Source: Acidimicrobiia bacterium (GTDB lineage: Bacteria > Actinomycetota > Acidimicrobiia > Acidimicrobiales > Aldehydirespiratoraceae). From it: DNA of 64,000 bases. Positions within the stretch are counted from its first letter, which is position 1. Each line of letters opens with the position of its first letter. Under the pieces are notes generated by a model. That model was given only the letters and a program-made list of their open reading frames with translations, was not told the DNA's origin and did not search any database. A program made the translations under genes and the position numbers. The DNA lies in the NCBI GenBank assembly GCA_022819505.1, contig JAJEHD010000018.1, positions 691,663 to 755,662 on the forward strand, in the 5' to 3' direction. Shown one piece after another: positions 25,740-34,090 of this stretch.

Positions 25740-26849
25740 ATGGATCACACACCTTCCCGAATTCCGACCCACACCGGCGCGCCACGCCGCAGGGTCCGGC
25801 CAATCCGCAGAGCAGTCGCAGTGGCTGCGGTCGCAGTGGCTGTTACCGCGGCGGCGTGCAGCGGCGACCGCTCCGAGGACTCCGGGGACCTCTCGGGTAC
25901 CACGGTGACCCTGCTCACCCACGACTCGTTCTACCTGTCGCCCGAGACGTTCGAGGCGTTCACCCTCCAGACCGGCGTCGAGGTGGAGCATCTCGCCTCG
26001 GGCGACGCGGGCGCACTCGTGGCCCAGGCGTGCCTCACCGCCGGCGAACCGCTGGGAGACGTGCTCTTCGGGATCGACAACACCTTCCTGCAGCGCGGGC
26101 TCGACTGCGACATGTTCGAGCCCTACCAGTCGCCCAACCTTGCGGCAGTGCCCGACCACTTCGAACTGGACGGAGAGCACCGGGTCACGCCCGTCGACTT
26201 CGGTGACGTGTGCCTCAACTACTGGGTCAACGCCTTCGACGGCTCGCCGCCCCCGCCGTCGTCGCTCGACGACCTGATCGACCCCGCCTACGCGGGAATG
26301 CTCGTGGTGCAGAGCCCGGAGACCTCGTCGCCGGGGCTGGCCTTCCTGCTGGCCACCATCGCCCGCTACGGCGACGGCTGGCAGGACTACTGGGCTGGTT
26401 TGCGCGACAACGGCGTGGCCGTCACCGCAGGGTGGGAGGACGCCTACTACGGCGAGTTCGCCGCCGGCGGGGGCGATCGCCCGATAGTGGTCTCGTACGC
26501 GTCCAGCCCGCCTGCCGAGGTCATCTACGCCGATCCGCCCGTCGACGAGCCGCCCACCGGCGTGGTCACGGCCAGTTGCTACCGCCAGATCGAGTTCGCG
26601 GGCGTGCTCGCGGGGGCCGGCAACCCTGGAGGCGCTCAGGCCCTGGTCGACTTCATGCTCACCGAGACGTTCCAGAACGATGTTCCGCTCAACATGTTCG
26701 TGTTCCCCGTGATCGAATCGGCCACGCTCCCGCCGGAGTTCGTGGCTCACGCCGAGATAGCGCAGGATCCGTTCATCCTCGACCCGGCTGAGGTCGAGGC
26801 CCAGCGCAACGCCTGGACCGACCGCTGGGTGGAGATAGTCCTGCGGTGA
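25740..26849 (+). CDS. thiB: Thiamine ABC transporter substrate-binding lipoprotein
   Basis: The 369-residue protein has an Arg-rich start, a hydrophobic segment and the lipobox VTAAAC followed by GDRSED, so it is anchored outside the membrane. The rest is a ThiB/iron-type periplasmic binding fold: TVTLLTHDSFYLS, DVLFGIDNTFLQRGL, VDFGDVCLNYWV and LVVQSPETSSPGLAFLLA, matching the ThiB pattern. It binds thiamine or its phosphates. The TPP riboswitch directly before the ATG supports this. It is followed by the permease after 25 bases. Confidence 0.92.
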   Translation: MDHTPSRIPTHTGAPRRRVRPIRRAVAVAAVAVAVTAAACSGDRSEDSGDLSGTTVTLLTHDSFYLSPETFEAFTLQTGVEVEHLASGDAGALVAQACLTAGEPLGDVLFGIDNTFLQRGLDCDMFEPYQSPNLAAVPDHFELDGEHRVTPVDFGDVCLNYWVNAFDGSPPPPSSLDDLIDPAYAGMLVVQSPETSSPGLAFLLATIARYGDGWQDYWAGLRDNGVAVTAGWEDAYYGEFAAGGGDRPIVVSYASSPPAEVIYADPPVDEPPTGVVTASCYRQIEFAGVLAGAGNPGGAQALVDFMLTETFQNDVPLNMFVFPVIESATLPPEFVAHAEIAQDPFILDPAEVEAQRNAWTDRWVEIVLR

Positions 26850-26874
26850 CCTCCGAGGCCTGAACCCCTCTGCC

Positions 26875-28524
26875 ATGCCTGCCGCAGCCCGCCTCGTCCG
26901 GGGCGTCGCCGGCGCGCTTCCGGTCGCGGCGGTCGGGGGGTTCATGGCGCTGTTCTTCGTCTGGCCCATCGGCGGCGTCATCGCTCGGGGTCTGGGCGGG
27001 ACCGGCCCGGCCGCGGCGCTGGGCGACGTGCTCGGCTCGGGGTCACACCGCTCGGTGATCTGGTTCACCGTGTGGCAGGCGGCCGCGTCCACGGCCCTCA
27101 CCGTGGCCGTGGCGCTGCCGGCTGCCGGGGCCATGGCTCGCCTGGACTTCCGGGGCCGGCGGATTCTGCGGGCACTGGCGACCGTGCCGTTCGTGCTTCC
27201 CACCGTGGTGGTGGCGGCCGCCTTCGAGGGTCTCTTCGACCGGTTCGGCCTGGCCGGTGGCGGAGCCGTCAACCTCCGCCACACGGTCTGGGCCATCCTG
27301 ATGGCCCACGTCTTCTTCAACTACGCGGTCGTGCTGAGGACCGTGGGCGCCCATTGGGCCGCCCTCGACGCCAGGGTGGAGGACCAGGCGAGGGTGCTCG
27401 GAGCGTCGCGCCTCGAGGTCTTCCGCCGGGTGGTCCTGCCCCGGCTGGCGCCGTCGATCGCGGCGGCGTCAGCCATCGTGTTCCTGTTCTCGTTCACCTC
27501 CTTCGGTGTGGTGCTGGTGCTGGGCGGCCCTGCCCGGGCCACCATCGAGACCGAGATCTACCGGTTCGCCGTGGTCCGGCTCGACCTGGCTGCCGCCGCC
27601 GCGCTGGCGGTGGTGCAGTTGGTGGCCGTGGTCGCACTTGTGGCCGTATCCAATGCGCTCGAGCGGCGCCGGGCCGTTGCCGAGCCGGTCGCGTCGCCCG
27701 CGGCCGCGCCCCGTCGCCGGGGCCCGGGCCTCGTCGCCAACCTGACCCTCATGGCGGTGATCCTGGGGTTGCCTGTCGGCGTGCTGGTGGAGCGCTCCCT
27801 GTCCGCGGGCCGCAGCGGCGGCTACACGCTGCGCAATTACACGGCCATGGCCGAGCGGGTCAACCTGCTGCCCGACACCGCCCTGGCGGCTCTGGGGAAC
27901 TCACTCATGTTCGCGGTGCCGGCCGCGGCCCTGGCCCTCGTGGTGGGCGGAGCGGCCACCCTGGCAATAATGCGCGCCGGTAGCGGGGGCGACCGCCTGA
28001 TCGGGCGGGCCTTCGACATCGGCCTGACCCTCCCGCTGGGGACGTCCGCGGTCACGGTCGGGCTCGGGTTCCTGCTTGTGCTCAATCGTGGACCGATCGA
28101 CATCCGGACTTCCGTCCTCGTCGTTCCCATCGCCCATGCAGTGGTGGGGATCCCGTTCGTGGTGCGCACGCTGGTGCCGATGCTCCGCACGGTGAACCCC
28201 CGCACCCGGGAGGCCGCAGCCGTGCTCGGGGCCTCTCCACGCCGGGTCCGTCGCGAGGTGGATCTGCGGGTAGCAGCACGCGGGGTGGCTGTCGGGGCCG
28301 GGTTTGCCTTCGCGGTGTCGCTGGGGGAGTTCGGAGCCACGTCGTTCATCCCCCGCCGGCCCGAGACGCTGACCGCCCCGCTGGCCCTGTTCCGGCTGCT
28401 GGGCACCCCGGGAGAGACGCTGCGCGGCCAGGCCATGGCGCTGGCGGTGGCGCTCATGGCCCTCACTGCTGTGGCAGTCTTCGTCATGGACCTGTGGGGC
28501 GACACCCGCCGGGGAGTGTTCTAG
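26875..28524 (+). CDS. thiP: Thiamine ABC transporter permease (two fused permease units)
   Basis: The 549-residue membrane protein has about 12 helices in two homologous halves, each with the ABC permease EAA loop: one near residue 175 (EDQARVLGASRLEVFRRVVLP) and one near 445 (REAAAVLGASPRRVRREVDL). This doubled layout is that of ThiP/FbpB permeases. It forms the membrane channel between ThiB and ThiQ. It ends with TAG directly before the ATG of the ATPase gene. Confidence 0.92.
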   Translation: MPAAARLVRGVAGALPVAAVGGFMALFFVWPIGGVIARGLGGTGPAAALGDVLGSGSHRSVIWFTVWQAAASTALTVAVALPAAGAMARLDFRGRRILRALATVPFVLPTVVVAAAFEGLFDRFGLAGGGAVNLRHTVWAILMAHVFFNYAVVLRTVGAHWAALDARVEDQARVLGASRLEVFRRVVLPRLAPSIAAASAIVFLFSFTSFGVVLVLGGPARATIETEIYRFAVVRLDLAAAAALAVVQLVAVVALVAVSNALERRRAVAEPVASPAAAPRRRGPGLVANLTLMAVILGLPVGVLVERSLSAGRSGGYTLRNYTAMAERVNLLPDTALAALGNSLMFAVPAAALALVVGGAATLAIMRAGSGGDRLIGRAFDIGLTLPLGTSAVTVGLGFLLVLNRGPIDIRTSVLVVPIAHAVVGIPFVVRTLVPMLRTVNPRTREAAAVLGASPRRVRREVDLRVAARGVAVGAGFAFAVSLGEFGATSFIPRRPETLTAPLALFRLLGTPGETLRGQAMALAVALMALTAVAVFVMDLWGDTRRGVF

Positions 28525-29538
28525 ATGCTTACGGTCAGCGGTGCCACCGTCGCCTTCGGGAGGGTGCAAGCCCTGGACCGCATCGACCTCGAGGTCGCCA
28601 CCGGCGAGGTCGTGGCCATCCTCGGACCGAGCGGCTGCGGCAAGAGCACCCTGCTACGGGCGGTGGCCGGCCTGCAGCCACTGGACACCGGGGAGGTCCG
28701 CTGGGACGGCCAGGACCTGGCCGGCCTGCCGGTGCACCGCCGCGACTTCGGGCTGATGTTCCAGGAGCACGCCCTGTTCTCGCACCGCGACGTGGCCGCC
28801 AACGTGGCGTTCGGCCTGCGCATGCAGAAGATTGACGTCTCCGCCCGCCGGCGGCGCGTCCGCGAGGTGCTGGCTCTGGTGGGGTTGGCGGGCTTCGAGG
28901 AGCGCGAGATCGCCACACTGTCGGGCGGCGAGGCCCAGCGGGTCGCGCTGGCCCGCTCGCTGGCGCCCAAGCCCCAGCTCTTGATGCTCGACGAGCCCCT
29001 CGGTTCCCTCGACCGCCCCCGCCGCGAGGAGCTCACCGAGGAGCTCAGGTCGCTGCTGCGCGGCATCGGCATGACCGTCCTGCATGTCACCCACGACCAC
29101 GACGAGGCCTTCGCAGTCGGGGACCGGGTGGCGGTCATGCAGTCGGGCCGCATCGCAAGGATCGGTACGCCGGCCGATATCTGGCACGATCCCCGCCGGG
29201 CCGAGGTGGCCCGTTTCCTGGGTCATGCCAATGTGGTGACCGTCGGGGAGAGCGGAGCTGTGCCTTGGGGGCGGCTGCCGGCGCCGGCAGGCCCGGCGGT
29301 GGTGCGGACCGACGCCTTCAGCCGCGTCGACGAGCCGGTTCCAGGAGCCGACCCGGTCGTTAGCGGGACCGTGGCCGACGTCCGCTTCCGCGGCGACCGC
29401 TTCGAGCTCACCCTGCGCACCGACCCCGGAGACGTGGAACTTGTGGTGCGCGACCCTCGACGGGCGGCGATCGGCGACCGGCTTAGCTACGCCATCGCCC
29501 CCGCGAGGATCGCAAGCCTGGAAGCGTACGAGGATTAA
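28525..29538 (+). CDS. thiQ: Thiamine ABC transporter ATP-binding protein
   Basis: The 337-residue ATPase has Walker A LGPSGCGKSTLLRAVAGL, a Q-loop in GLMFQEHALFSH, signature LSGGEAQRVALARSL, Walker B LLMLDEPLGSLDRP and the H-loop VTHDHDEAFAV. After residue 235 there is a TOBE-like small domain, longer than in E. coli ThiQ (about 230), as in PotA/FbpC-type ATPases. Context gives the thiamine call. Its stop shares TTAA with the convergent MFS gene. Confidence 0.88.
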   Translation: MLTVSGATVAFGRVQALDRIDLEVATGEVVAILGPSGCGKSTLLRAVAGLQPLDTGEVRWDGQDLAGLPVHRRDFGLMFQEHALFSHRDVAANVAFGLRMQKIDVSARRRRVREVLALVGLAGFEEREIATLSGGEAQRVALARSLAPKPQLLMLDEPLGSLDRPRREELTEELRSLLRGIGMTVLHVTHDHDEAFAVGDRVAVMQSGRIARIGTPADIWHDPRRAEVARFLGHANVVTVGESGAVPWGRLPAPAGPAVVRTDAFSRVDEPVPGADPVVSGTVADVRFRGDRFELTLRTDPGDVELVVRDPRRAAIGDRLSYAIAPARIASLEAYED

Positions 29539-30806
29539 ATGAGCCGCTTGGGGCGAGCCATCCGGGCCGTGAACCAGGCCCCGACGGCTGCGGCCACCAG
29601 CAGCAGGGCGGCGATGCCGGAGTAGTGGCTGAGCGACTGGAAGCCGAGCCATTCCACGAACGCACCCGACGACATCCCGCCCACCGCTCCGCCAGTGATC
29701 ATCACGAAGTCCGCGCCGCCCTGGACCTCCACTCGCTGTTGCACCGGGAACGAGTTGGTCAGCAGCGCACTGCCCGCGATCAGTCCGCAGCTCCAGCCCA
29801 ATCCGATCAGGGTCAGACCGCTGAACAGCCCGGCGCTGTGCTCGGGGTCGGTGTTCCCGGCCAACTCCGCGCCCACGAACAGGACCAGTCCGCCCAGGAT
29901 GATGACGGTGTGCGTCCCCAGCCGGTCCACCAGCCACCCCACCACTGGCGAGAAGGCGTACATCCCGATGATGTGGAGCGAGACGACCTGGCCGATCACG
30001 GCGATGTCCTGATCCCCGCTGGTCATGTGCAGCGGTGTGGCCGTCATGATGCCCACCATCACCATCTGGCCAACCAGCATGGCCAGAAGGGCGAGCCTGG
30101 CCGCAGGCACAGCCGCGATCCGCCGGATGACGGTCGCGGGCGACGCCGGGCGGGGCGCCTCCGAGCCGATAGTGCCGAGCACCTCGAGCGGGTCTGGGCG
30201 CATCCATGTGTGCGTGATCGTGAGTCCGGCCACGAACATCGCAGTGCCCAGCACATAGGGGCCGGACAGCTCCGGAAGGCCGATGTAGCCAGAGAGGTCG
30301 GCGACCGGTCCCAGAGCAATCGTCGGTCCAGCGGCCGCGCCGAAGGTGGAAGCCCACACCAGCATTCCGATGGAGCGGGCCAGGCGATCGTCGGGGGCAA
30401 GATCGGCCACCGCGTAGCGGGCGGCCAGGTTGGTGGCCTGGCCTGCTCCGACCCCGATCATTCCCAGCACCACCAGCGGATACAGGTTCAGCACGGCTGC
30501 CAGCACGGCGGCCACCGCTCCCGCTGCACCCATCGCCCATCCCGCAACCAGGCCCCTCCGGCGGCCCAGGCGGGCCATGCGCCGGGACAGGGGGACCGCG
30601 GCGGCCATGCTGCCGATCGACATCGAGCCCGCGGCCAGGGTGGCCAGTATCACGCTGCCGGTGATGTCTTCGGCGAGAACAGCTGAGCCCGCGAACGACG
30701 CTCCCATGGCTGCGGTCGTCGGGACGACGGCGCTCATCGCCACCGCGGTGGTGCGGCGCTGGACCGCGGCGCGGTTGTAGCTCTGTGAGGACGTCTCAGC
30801 CGTCAC
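29535..30806 (-). CDS. MFS transporter
   Basis: A 423-residue protein with 12 predicted membrane helices of the major facilitator superfamily; the loop between helices 2 and 3 carries RRMARLGRRRGLVAGW, the usual basic motif A region. The GTG at 30806 (VTAETSSQSYNRA) is chosen because the longer open frame upstream is antisense to the next gene and Arg/Ser/Pro-rich. The substrate is unknown; drug or metabolite export is typical. It is divergent from the dehydrogenase at 30880. Confidence 0.82.
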   Translation of the reverse strand: MTAETSSQSYNRAAVQRRTTAVAMSAVVPTTAAMGASFAGSAVLAEDITGSVILATLAAGSMSIGSMAAAVPLSRRMARLGRRRGLVAGWAMGAAGAVAAVLAAVLNLYPLVVLGMIGVGAGQATNLAARYAVADLAPDDRLARSIGMLVWASTFGAAAGPTIALGPVADLSGYIGLPELSGPYVLGTAMFVAGLTITHTWMRPDPLEVLGTIGSEAPRPASPATVIRRIAAVPAARLALLAMLVGQMVMVGIMTATPLHMTSGDQDIAVIGQVVSLHIIGMYAFSPVVGWLVDRLGTHTVIILGGLVLFVGAELAGNTDPEHSAGLFSGLTLIGLGWSCGLIAGSALLTNSFPVQQRVEVQGGADFVMITGGAVGGMSSGAFVEWLGFQSLSHYSGIAALLLVAAAVGAWFTARMARPKRLI

Positions 30807-30879
30807 GGGTTCGATCCGTAATGCACGCCACCGACCGACGCTATCGCCCGGCGGGACCGCGGGATAGCTTGGCGGAGAC

Positions 30880-31785
30880 ATGGACGCCGGATTCATCGGG
30901 CTGGGCAACATCGGCGGGCCCTGCGCTCGGCATCTCGTCGAGGCCGGGCACCGGGTGACGGTCTTCGACATCGACGAGGGGGCGGTCGACCGGGTGGTAC
31001 AGCTCGGAGCGCGCGCCGCGGGATCAGCGGCCGAGGTGGCCGCGGGAACCGAGGCCGTGTTCCTGTCGCTACCGACCCCCGAGGCCTCCGAGGCTGTCGT
31101 GGCCGGCGATGGCGGCCTGCTGGCCGCGGCCCGCCCCGGCCTGGTCGTGGTAGACCTCTCGACCAACTCGGTGGGCATGGCCAGGCTGCTGTTCGAGCGG
31201 TGCCGCCGGGCGGAGGTCGACTACATCGACTGCCCGGTGTCCGGGGGAGCGTGGGGGGCCGACCGCGGCGATCTCGCTCTGATGCCGTCGGGGGACGAAG
31301 CCGCCTTCGCCCGTGTGCGCGACGCGCTGGTGTGCTTCGGCAAGGACAGCACGGAGTGGCTCGGGCCCTGCGGCACAGGCACCCTGGTGAAGCTGATCAA
31401 CAATCAAGTGTTCCTGGTGGCCACCCAGGTGTTCGGTGAGGGATACCTGCTGGCGGCCAAGGCGGGACTCGACATCGGCTCATTCCTCGCCGTGCTGCGA
31501 GCCAGTTCCGCCGGCCTGTACATGCCCCTGGCCGACATGATCGTCAAGCGCCGGTGGGAGTCGTCGAACTACGACCTGTCGCTGGCCGAGAAGGACCTCA
31601 GGCTCGCCCTAGAGTCAGCAGCGGAGATCGGAACCCCGCTGCCCCTGACCGAGGCGGCCCATCGGGTGCTGGCCCGTTCGCTCGAGGAGGGGCTGGGCGA
31701 CAAGTTCTTTATCGGCGCGATGGAGACGCTCGAGGCTGAAGCGGGCTTCGTCGCTCCCGTCCCTCCGGACATGAACAAGTCGTGA
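30880..31785 (+). CDS. NAD(P)-dependent beta-hydroxyacid dehydrogenase (3-hydroxyisobutyrate dehydrogenase family)
   Basis: The 301-residue protein has GFIGLGNIGGPCARHLVEAGH (Rossmann), VVDLSTNSVGMA, DCPVSGGAWGA (substrate-binding) and the catalytic Lys in GTLVKLINNQVFL, as in MmsB/GlxR/Hibadh enzymes. It probably oxidises a 3-hydroxy acid, possibly a branched-chain product given the P450, hydrolase and AMACR-like genes that follow. Its TGA overlaps a GTG that can start the P450. Confidence 0.87.
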   Translation: MDAGFIGLGNIGGPCARHLVEAGHRVTVFDIDEGAVDRVVQLGARAAGSAAEVAAGTEAVFLSLPTPEASEAVVAGDGGLLAAARPGLVVVDLSTNSVGMARLLFERCRRAEVDYIDCPVSGGAWGADRGDLALMPSGDEAAFARVRDALVCFGKDSTEWLGPCGTGTLVKLINNQVFLVATQVFGEGYLLAAKAGLDIGSFLAVLRASSAGLYMPLADMIVKRRWESSNYDLSLAEKDLRLALESAAEIGTPLPLTEAAHRVLARSLEEGLGDKFFIGAMETLEAEAGFVAPVPPDMNKS

Positions 31786-33176
31786 GCGTCGCACCAGGAG
31801 GCCGAGCGGATAGGCCGGAGGATCCGCTCCATACGGGCGAGGCCGTGGCCCGAGCGGCCCGTGAGCGCAGCGAACAAGAGCGGGAGACACCCCCTCCGGA
31901 CGCGAAGCGCTCTCGCCTATCCGCGTGGCCCCTAAGCATCCCTGACCTCAGCAGCTACGAGACGTTTATGAACGGCTTCCCCCACAGCGCCTTCATGCAG
32001 CTGCGCGAGCACGCGCCGGTGTGGTGGCACGAGCCGACGGAGCGCACCCCCGACGGCGAGGGCTTCTGGTGTGTCAGCACCCATGAGCTGGTTGTCGAGG
32101 TCTTCCGCAATCCCCGGACCTACTCGTCGCACACCGGCGGCGACCGGCCCTACGGCGGCACCATGATCAACGACATGGAGATGAGCGGGAAGCTGCTCAA
32201 CATGATGGACGACCCCCGCCACCAGCGCATCCGGCGGCTCGTCAGCAAGGGGTTCACCCCCAAGCGGATCGCGCGCCTGAGGGGAGAGCTTGAGGCCATC
32301 AGCGACCGCACGCTCGACTCGGTGGCGCCCGGACGGGGGGAGAGGGGGACGTGCGACCTAGTGGTCGATGTGGCCGCCGAGTTGCCGCTTCAGGCCATCT
32401 GCCTGCTGATGGGCGCGCCCGGCGAGGACCGCCACTCTCTGTGCGAATGGGTGGACATCACCTCGTCGGACTTCAGCGACGAGGTCCCGCGGTCGGCACG
32501 GGCCGAGGCCAGCGTCAACCTGTTCCAGTACGGTCAGCGCCTGATCGCGGCCCGCACGGCGGAGCCCCGCGACGACCTGCTGTCGGTGGTGATCCACGCC
32601 GAGATGCCCGACCAGGACCCGCCCCGCCTCGACACCACCGAGGTGGCGATGTTCTGGAGCCTGCTGTTCACCGCGGGGGCCGAGACCACCCGCAAGGCGA
32701 TAGCCACCGGCGTGTGGGAGCTGTCGAAGCGGCCGGAGCAGATGGAGGCCCTAAGGGCCGACCGGTCCCTCATGCCGGCCACCGTCGAGGAGATCGTCCG
32801 CTGGACGACACCGTCGGTATACAAGCGCCGCACCGCCACCACCGACGCCGTTCTCGGCGGGCACCGGATCCGGGCCGGCGAGAAGGTAGTCGTGTGGGAG
32901 ATGTCGGCCAACCGGGACGACGCCGTGTTCGAGGAGCCGTTCGAGTTCCGCATCGATCGCAGCCCCAATCCCCACGTCGGGTTCGGGCACGGGCCGCATT
33001 TCTGTCTGGGCGCAAACCTCGCCCGGCTGGAGATCGACGTGATGCTCAACGCCATCCTGGACCGCTGGCACGGAATCGAGGCCACCGGAGAGCCGACCTG
33101 GACCCGCACCAACCGGCTCTCGGGACTGCGGACCCTGCCCATCGCATTCACCGACCGCGCCGCCGCCGTGGTCTAG
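31782..33176 (+). CDS. Cytochrome P450 with a repeat-derived N-terminus
   Basis: The P450 core has the I-helix FTAGAETTRKAIATG, ExxR in EEIVRWTTP, and the heme loop FGHGPHFCLGANLARLE with the axial Cys. The pattern NMMDDPRHQRIRRLVSKGFTP is typical of the CYP124/125/142 group that hydroxylates sterol or methyl-branched chains. The family N-terminus begins near IPDLSSYETF at about 31941, but the only start codons before it are GTG 31782 (GTGA overlap with the previous stop) and GTG 31845 inside the 49-bp repeat. So 20-50 extra residues, including EAVARAARERSEQERE, are probably translated; otherwise ATG 31968 would clip the fold. Confidence 0.88.
   Translation: MSVAPGGRADRPEDPLHTGEAVARAARERSEQERETPPPDAKRSRLSAWPLSIPDLSSYETFMNGFPHSAFMQLREHAPVWWHEPTERTPDGEGFWCVSTHELVVEVFRNPRTYSSHTGGDRPYGGTMINDMEMSGKLLNMMDDPRHQRIRRLVSKGFTPKRIARLRGELEAISDRTLDSVAPGRGERGTCDLVVDVAAELPLQAICLLMGAPGEDRHSLCEWVDITSSDFSDEVPRSARAEASVNLFQYGQRLIAARTAEPRDDLLSVVIHAEMPDQDPPRLDTTEVAMFWSLLFTAGAETTRKAIATGVWELSKRPEQMEALRADRSLMPATVEEIVRWTTPSVYKRRTATTDAVLGGHRIRAGEKVVVWEMSANRDDAVFEEPFEFRIDRSPNPHVGFGHGPHFCLGANLARLEIDVMLNAILDRWHGIEATGEPTWTRTNRLSGLRTLPIAFTDRAAAVV
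31837..31885 (+). repeat. 49-bp dispersed intergenic repeat, copy B
   Basis: This copy is identical to copies A and C over 49 bases, with a GAGGCCGAGC box at 31798-31807. Unlike the others it lies inside an open frame joined to the P450 and would encode EAVARAARERSEQERE there. Bases after the core differ from copies A and C apart from a CGAAGCG about 18 bases on, shared with copy C. Confidence 0.9.
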
Positions 33177-33186
33177 GCATCGGCCC

Positions 33187-34014
33187 ATGCAAACGGCTCG
33201 CAACGGCGAGATAGAGATCGTCTACGAGACCTTCGGAAGCGACCTCGATCCGCCCCTGATCCTGCTCCACGGCCTCGGCTCGAGCATGCTGGTGTGGCCC
33301 GAGGACATGTGCGCGGGCTTCGTCGACCGGGGCTTCTTCGTGCTGCGGATGGACCACCGCGACTCCGGTCTCTCCACGGTGCTGCCCGACGGCGCCCGCT
33401 ACGCCCTCGAGGACATGGCCGGCGATGCCATGGCGGTGCTCGACGCAGCCGGCTGCCGTCGGGCCATCGTCTGCGGGTACTCGCTGGGAGGCATGGTCGC
33501 CCAGGCAGCGGCTGTGTCATTCGGCGACCGGGTGGCCGGCCTCGCGTCGATCTCGTCGCACACCGGCGAGCCCGGCGTGGGCGATCCCACTCCTGAGGCC
33601 CTTGCGGCCCTGACCGCGCCACCCGCCCCGACCATGGAAGCCCAGATCGAGGCCGACCTGGCCGGCTACCGCATCTGGTCCAACCCGGAGTGGCGCAACG
33701 AGGAGGCGGAGCGCCTGTACCTGGAGCGCAGCTACCGGCGGGCGTGGCATCCGGGGGCGTCGCAGCGCCAGTTCAAGGCGGCGGCCCGCAGTGGAAGCCG
33801 GGCCGGAGCGCTGGGGGCGCTCGACGTGCCCGCGCTGGTGGTCCACGGCGGCATAGACACGCTGATCGGCCCCGACGCCGGCCGGCGGACCGCGGAGGTG
33901 ATCCCGGGCGCGCAGTACCTGGAGATCGAGGGCATGGGCCACGAACTGCCACCCCAGGTGTGGGCTCCCATCATCAGCGCCGTGACCGCGCTGTCGGCCC
34001 GCATTACCTGGTGA
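33187..34014 (+). CDS. Alpha/beta hydrolase
   Basis: The 275-residue hydrolase has the oxyanion HGLGSS, nucleophile elbow CGYSLGGMVAQAAA (Ser about residue 100), the acid Asp in VHGGIDTLI and the His in EGMGHELPPQ. No signal peptide is present. Esterase or lactonase activity on a lipid intermediate fits its place 10 bases after the P450, but the substrate is not known. The closest named relatives by motif are the 'alpha/beta fold hydrolases' with a DHRDSG motif, also present here (MDHRDSGLS). Confidence 0.85.
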   Translation: MQTARNGEIEIVYETFGSDLDPPLILLHGLGSSMLVWPEDMCAGFVDRGFFVLRMDHRDSGLSTVLPDGARYALEDMAGDAMAVLDAAGCRRAIVCGYSLGGMVAQAAAVSFGDRVAGLASISSHTGEPGVGDPTPEALAALTAPPAPTMEAQIEADLAGYRIWSNPEWRNEEAERLYLERSYRRAWHPGASQRQFKAAARSGSRAGALGALDVPALVVHGGIDTLIGPDAGRRTAEVIPGAQYLEIEGMGHELPPQVWAPIISAVTALSARITW

Positions 34015-34090
34015 GCGTCCCGCCCGGTCACCTCCGGGCGCTGTCGGCTCCGCTCGTACACTGTCGCGCCGACAGAAGGAAGGGGATGCG

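Noticed and set aside
24400..27320. Long minus-strand reading frame opposite thiB and thiP
   Set aside because: It is Arg/Gly/His-rich with no motifs beyond the glycosyltransferase part; it is an antisense shadow of the thiamine genes.
30800..30835. tRNA-like GGGTTCGATCC (T-arm) sequence
   Set aside because: No acceptor, D or anticodon stem can be drawn around it; it lies in the start region of the MFS gene.
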